Positions 60,883 to 64,000 of a DNA stretch of 64,000 bases are shown piece after piece; the first letter of the stretch is position 1, and every line of letters begins with the position of its first letter. The stretch is from an uncultured Clostridia bacterium. Its GTDB lineage: Bacteria > Bacillota > Clostridia > Christensenellales > Borkfalkiaceae. The notes under the pieces were generated by a model. It was not told where the DNA came from and did not search any database. It saw only the letters and a list, made by a program, of their open reading frames with translations. Location: contig CANRAD010000004.1 of assembly GCA_947628505.1 (NCBI GenBank), forward strand, positions 46,142-110,141. Direction: 5' to 3'. The position numbers and the translations under genes are program-made.

Positions 60883-62382
60883 GTGAAAAACAATATTTAC
60901 AAGTCATGCGCGCAGGTTACGATTTTTTCTTCGATAGAAAAAGGCCTGAGTTTTCTTTACAGAATAGTGCTTTCGAGAACAATAGGCGCCGAGGGACTGG
61001 GAATTTATCAGATATGCCTCACGGTCTTTGCGCTGTTTCTCACCGCGGCTTCGAGCGGAATACCCGTAACGGTTTCCCGACTTATGGCAAAGAGCGGCGC
61101 AAAAAACGATATAAGCGGAAAGCACTCGGCCGTAACTGCCGGTATCGTGTGCACGCTCGTAATTACCGTTCCCGTCGCCATTCTGCTTTTCTTCGGCAAA
61201 AACAGTTTCGGGTTTATGTTCTCCGATCCGCGTTGCGCGGATATTTTCATCATTCTACTCCCCGGGCTCGTGCTTACCTCGGTATACGCCGTCATAAGAG
61301 GTTCTTTCTGGGGCAGCAAGCAATTTCTGCCTTATTCGGTTATTGAGCTCCTCGAAGACGCAGTTATGGTCATATGCGGAGTCGTGCTCGTTACGGGAGG
61401 AATAGCCGATCCGGTAGACGGGGCGCAAAAGGCAATAATTGCCGTGCTGATTTCTTATGTGTTTTCCTTTGTCGTATCGCTGTTCTGGTATATAAAATCT
61501 GGCGGCAAATTCAAAAATCCCAAAAGACAGTTAAAGCCGCTTCTCGCCTCCGCCACGCCCATTACCGTCATGCGCACTTCTTCTTCGGCGCTCAATTCGG
61601 CCGTCTCACTGCTGCTTCCGGCGCTTCTCATCGCCGGCGGGCTCGGACGCTCGGAGGCAATGAGCCTGTACGGCGTGGCGGTCGGGCTTGCCGTGCCGAT
61701 GCTGTTTATCCCGTCCTCGGCAATAGGTTCGATAGCGGTCGTCGTCGCGCCCGAACTTTCGGAAAATTACTACAAAAACGAAACCGAAAAAGTCAAATCA
61801 GACATAGAAAAATCGATAAAAGCCGCCATTTTCATAGCCGTGCTCGTGATACCCGTTTTATTCGCGTTGGGCCGGCCGATAAGCGACTTCCTCTATTCGA
61901 GCGATCTGTGCGGAGACATTGTGCAGTTAAGCGCGCCGTTGGTGTTGCCGATGTGCATCGCGATGATGACAAATACCGTTCTAAACTCCATGAACTGCGA
62001 AAAATACACATTGGCGTACTTTTCCGCGGGCGCGGCGGCGATGCTATTATGCGTTCTTTCGCTCACACGGCATATCGGAGTTTATTCTTACGTTTGCGGA
62101 CTCGGATTGAGCTATATCGTTACGACCTTCCTCAATCTCAGACTTTTGAAAAAAAAGTGCAGAAAACTCAACGTAAAAGACTATGCTTTAAAGGGCATAT
62201 GCGTTGTGGCGGCCGCGTGCATATTCGGAAAAATCGTTGCGGGCGTTTCGGAACGTTTCCTCTCACCGTTGGCGGAAATAACGGTGTGCGCGCCGCTTGT
62301 GCTGGCGTTTACGTGCGGAATACTTTACTGTCTGAAAATGTTCTCTTTCAAGCCTCTCAAAAAGCTCATTTCCCGCGACTGA
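60883..62382 (+). CDS. Polysaccharide flippase of the SpoVB/MurJ-like (MOP) family
   Basis: 499 residues with about fourteen hydrophobic segments. The start is GTG at 60883 (MKNNIYKSCAQV); an ATG two bases earlier is followed directly by a stop in its frame. The beginning EKGLSFLYRIVLSRTIGAEGLGIYQ is the signature of SpoVB-like lipid-linked oligosaccharide flippases, which move cell-wall precursors across the membrane and in sporulators serve cortex synthesis. AAGGA lies upstream at long spacing. The 3' end overlaps the convergent TauE/SafE gene by 17 bases. Confidence 0.9.
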   Translation: MKNNIYKSCAQVTIFSSIEKGLSFLYRIVLSRTIGAEGLGIYQICLTVFALFLTAASSGIPVTVSRLMAKSGAKNDISGKHSAVTAGIVCTLVITVPVAILLFFGKNSFGFMFSDPRCADIFIILLPGLVLTSVYAVIRGSFWGSKQFLPYSVIELLEDAVMVICGVVLVTGGIADPVDGAQKAIIAVLISYVFSFVVSLFWYIKSGGKFKNPKRQLKPLLASATPITVMRTSSSALNSAVSLLLPALLIAGGLGRSEAMSLYGVAVGLAVPMLFIPSSAIGSIAVVVAPELSENYYKNETEKVKSDIEKSIKAAIFIAVLVIPVLFALGRPISDFLYSSDLCGDIVQLSAPLVLPMCIAMMTNTVLNSMNCEKYTLAYFSAGAAAMLLCVLSLTRHIGVYSYVCGLGLSYIVTTFLNLRLLKKKCRKLNVKDYALKGICVVAAACIFGKIVAGVSERFLSPLAEITVCAPLVLAFTCGILYCLKMFSFKPLKKLISRD

Positions 62383-62737
62383 CGACCATTGTCGCCGCTC
62401 CGCTTATCGCCGAAATCAAAAGGAATATGCCGAACAATTTTTTAAGGACGGCTCCCGGCAGCAGCGCCGCCGCAAGTCCGCCGGCTACCGAAGTGAGAAC
62501 GGCCGGAACCGTAAGGCTCAGAACGCCTTCCCGCTCAATCAAGCCCTTGCCTTTATGCACTTTCAGACTGAGCGCCGCCGTTGGCAAAAAGGCGATTATG
62601 TTCGTAGCCTGCGCGACGTGTTGCCCGACGCCCGCGAAAACCGTAAGCGCGGGAATGAGCAACGTGCCGCCGCCCATGCCCATTCCGCCGAGCATGCCGG
62701 ACAGAAAACCTATGACGAGGTAGATATAAAAACTCAA
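62366..62737 (-). CDS. TauE/SafE-family membrane protein, second half
   Basis: 123 residues starting at TTG 62737 ((M)SFYIYLVIGFLSG), which overlaps the stop of the first half as TTGA and has GAGGATG nine bases upstream. The longest frame (from 62923) is only an overlap with the upstream gene. FLSGMLGGMGMGGGTLLIPAL is the family motif with three to four helices. With the next entry it forms a two-piece sulfite or organosulfonate exporter-like transporter; substrate unknown. Confidence 0.85.
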   Translation of the reverse strand: MSFYIYLVIGFLSGMLGGMGMGGGTLLIPALTVFAGVGQHVAQATNIIAFLPTAALSLKVHKGKGLIEREGVLSLTVPAVLTSVAGGLAAALLPGAVLKKLFGIFLLISAISGAATMVVSRGK

Positions 62738-63096
62738 AACAACATCCTCAATCCGGCCGCGAACATTATGGCGACGAATATGGCTTTCACGGCAAAATCC
62801 GGCAAGCTGTTCAGCAATCTCGCGCCCGCAAATCCGCCCGCAACCGAACCCAAGGTCGCGGGTATCAATATGTCCGCCCGAAGATATCCGCCGAGCATAT
62901 AAGTTATCGCCGAAGCCGCGCATACCGGCGCCATTACCATAATGGCCGTGGCGTGCGCGCGCTTTTCGCCGTAACCGGAAAGCCGCTTCAATACCGGCAC
63001 GGCAACCATGCCGCCTCCGCCGCCGAACAATCCGTTGACCGCACCGATTAAAGCTCCCGAAACCACGCGCGGAGCCGTTTTTCTTTTCGAAAACAT
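62734..63096 (-). CDS. TauE/SafE-family membrane protein, first half
   Basis: 120 residues, about four helices. SGALIGAVNGLFGGGGGMVAVPVLKRL is the TauE/SafE (DUF81) repeat signature. Full-length family members have two such repeats in one chain; here they are separate genes with a four-base overlap, so this is a heterodimeric form, not a frameshift, since the second half keeps its own ribosome site. Confidence 0.85.
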   Translation of the reverse strand: MFSKRKTAPRVVSGALIGAVNGLFGGGGGMVAVPVLKRLSGYGEKRAHATAIMVMAPVCAASAITYMLGGYLRADILIPATLGSVAGGFAGARLLNSLPDFAVKAIFVAIMFAAGLRMLF

Positions 63097-63195
63097 AAAA
63101 CCCGTTTATTCCGTATATTTATCCGCTTTTACAATTAAGTTTTCGCAATTAAATAAAAATAATAAATTTTTTGTCGTATACGCCGTGCTAATCGC

Positions 63196-63224
63196 TTGAT
63201 TATAAACCTTTTTTATATTAAAAT
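63196..63224 (+). promoter_or_regulatory. Promoter of the last lipoprotein gene
   Basis: TTGATT (63196-63201), 17-base spacer, TAAAAT (63219-63224). Same boxes and spacing as at aspS. Confidence 0.6.
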
Positions 63225-63250
63225 AACATAGTACGATTTATTATTATAGC

Positions 63251-63278
63251 GTTCCGCGCGCAGTGTGCGCGCACGAAC
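63251..63278 (+). promoter_or_regulatory. Leader hairpin of alternating GC
   Basis: GTTC ... GCGCGCA-gtg-TGCGCGC ... GAAC (63251-63278) stands 11 bases before the start codon, close enough to affect ribosome access. Composition resembles the tracts near 2224 and 34411. Confidence 0.55.
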
Positions 63279-63289
63279 ACGGGTGTTGT

Positions 63290-64000
63290 ATGACTAAAAA
63301 GAAATATTTATCCAAAAAGAGAAAAACACTTATCGCTTTGCTGTGCGCCGTTTCGGTTACATGCACCGGACTTGCCGCCGCATGCGCTCAAAACGAAGAG
63401 AGCGCTCCGCCCGACAATCCCTCGACGCCTACGCCCGAAGATACTCAACTTCTGAAAAACGGTAATTTCGAATTCTTCAACGTACCCGACGACGCGCAAT
63501 ATCTCATTAAAAGCGTCGACGATTGGTCGCGTTCGGGAGACAGTTCCGCGCTTTCGGGAATTATAAGCACTTCCCCCTCCGCATGGGAAAAGTTCGAGGA
63601 CGAAGACCTTAAAGCCAAACTCGACGCAAACAACGAACTGAAAAGAGACGATCCCGATTACGACGACCTCTATGTCGACTACAACGGAATGAAGTCGCAG
63701 GATATCCTTTACAGAGAGAGCTACGGCGCGACGCTCGAACATGACGACGTTGCCGGCGACGAAATAATTGCCCGCCACGGACTTATGTATCTCTACGGCA
63801 TAGCGGGCGACGACGCCTCCGGCTATTATCTCGACGACAACGGAAACGGCGTTAAAGACGACGGCGAAATCAGCGTATACAAGAGCCCCGACGACGCAGA
63901 GGACATAGATTTCTATTTCGACGAAGATTGCACGAAAACCGTGAGAGAACGAATAATAGAAAATCCCGGCACGCACTACGAAGTGCTCGAAAAACCCGAC
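63290..64000 (+). CDS. Secreted lipoprotein, N-terminal 237 residues (gene runs off the window)
   Basis: Starts ATG 63290 (MTKKKYLSKKRKTLIALL) and stays open to the window end. The signal peptide ends in LAAAC (Cys32), followed by a Pro/Thr/Asp-rich spacer. After LLKNGNFEFF comes a region with W-S, aromatic and acidic residues that recalls the start of carbohydrate-binding or galactose-binding-like domains. An Asp/Asn-rich stretch (YLDDNGNGVKDDGEIS) resembles a calcium-binding dockerin- or EF-like loop. The ribosome site is weak (GGGTG) and partly inside or beside a leader hairpin. I do not recognise the family. Confidence 0.85.
   Translation, partial: MTKKKYLSKKRKTLIALLCAVSVTCTGLAAACAQNEESAPPDNPSTPTPEDTQLLKNGNFEFFNVPDDAQYLIKSVDDWSRSGDSSALSGIISTSPSAWEKFEDEDLKAKLDANNELKRDDPDYDDLYVDYNGMKSQDILYRESYGATLEHDDVAGDEIIARHGLMYLYGIAGDDASGYYLDDNGNGVKDDGEISVYKSPDDAEDIDFYFDEDCTKTVRERIIENPGTHYEVLEKPD

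Noticed and set aside
61374..62723. 449-codon plus-strand frame overlapping the SpoVB-like gene
   Set aside because: Arg/His-rich out-of-frame shadow of a clear membrane protein.
62366..63096. Frameshifted single TauE/SafE gene
   Set aside because: The second half has its own ribosome site and a clean TTGA stop-start overlap, so two genes are more likely than a broken one.

Overview
The window looks like chromosomal DNA of an anaerobic, probably gut-dwelling Clostridia-like bacterium (Gram-positive line). The signs are strong GGAGG ribosome sites, TTGACA/TATAAT-type promoters with 17-base spacers, a dgt-dnaG-rpoD cluster, a PyrK-dependent (type 1B) dihydroorotate dehydrogenase, a SpoVB-like flippase, many lipobox lipoproteins, and an archaeal-type aspartyl-tRNA synthetase without the bacterial insertion domain. 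A Christensenellales/Borkfalkia-like origin is possible but is only an impression. I see no phage, insertion sequence, CRISPR array or classical defence system.

Layout. (1) 1-1942: a heterodimeric ABC exporter on the minus strand (second subunit cut by the window edge). (2) 2.3-13.6 kb: three large lipoprotein genes on the plus strand, one carrying a thioredoxin-fold domain with a CSWC active site. They converge on a minus-strand pair encoding a polyferredoxin/TlpA fusion and a membrane protein ending in a CD1871A-like CxxC tail. I read this as an extracytoplasmic thiol-redox island. (3) 14.1 kb: tRNA-Glu. (4) 14.3-26.1 kb: one giant surface protein of about 3925 residues (LRR_5 region, more than twenty MBG-like repeats, C-terminal membrane anchor). 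(5) 26.5-27.7 kb: malic enzyme. (6) 27.8-34.3 kb: a two-gene operon of an Ig-repeat lipoprotein and a family 9 pectate lyase. (7) 34.5-35.4 kb: inorganic pyrophosphatase, with a candidate 6S RNA just upstream. (8) 35.5-39 kb: archaeal-type AspRS, a GT2 glycosyltransferase and an SGNH hydrolase. (9) 39.2-50.9 kb: thirteen closely packed minus-strand genes running MBL-fold protein, aroC, aroB, aroE, aroQ, aroK, SDR, dgt, dnaG, rpoD, trmK, nif3-like, zinc-ribbon protein. (10) 51.0-51.6 kb: tRNA-Thr followed by 149-base tandem repeats. (11) 51.7-53.1 kb: a membrane-anchored protein of unknown function and a polysaccharide deacetylase. (12) 53.2-58.9 kb: the complete pyrBCFKDE operon behind a leader with a terminator-like attenuator. 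(13) 58.9-64 kb: metallophosphoesterase, a Cys-rich conserved protein, a LysM protein, a SpoVB-like flippase, a two-piece TauE/SafE transporter and the start of another lipoprotein.

Working together: de novo UMP synthesis (pyr) and the central shikimate steps are complete between DAHP and shikimate 3-phosphate, plus chorismate synthase (DAHP synthase and AroA are not in the window). The surface genes point to a pectin-exposed, host- or plant-fibre-associated life. The least described material is the lipoprotein/thioredoxin/polyferredoxin island, which contains an apparently new repeated domain with a W-L-x-x-C-(Y/T) motif. Several gene starts were moved downstream from the longest reading frame because promoters, ribosome sites or an upstream RNA gene overlap the apparent N-terminus.
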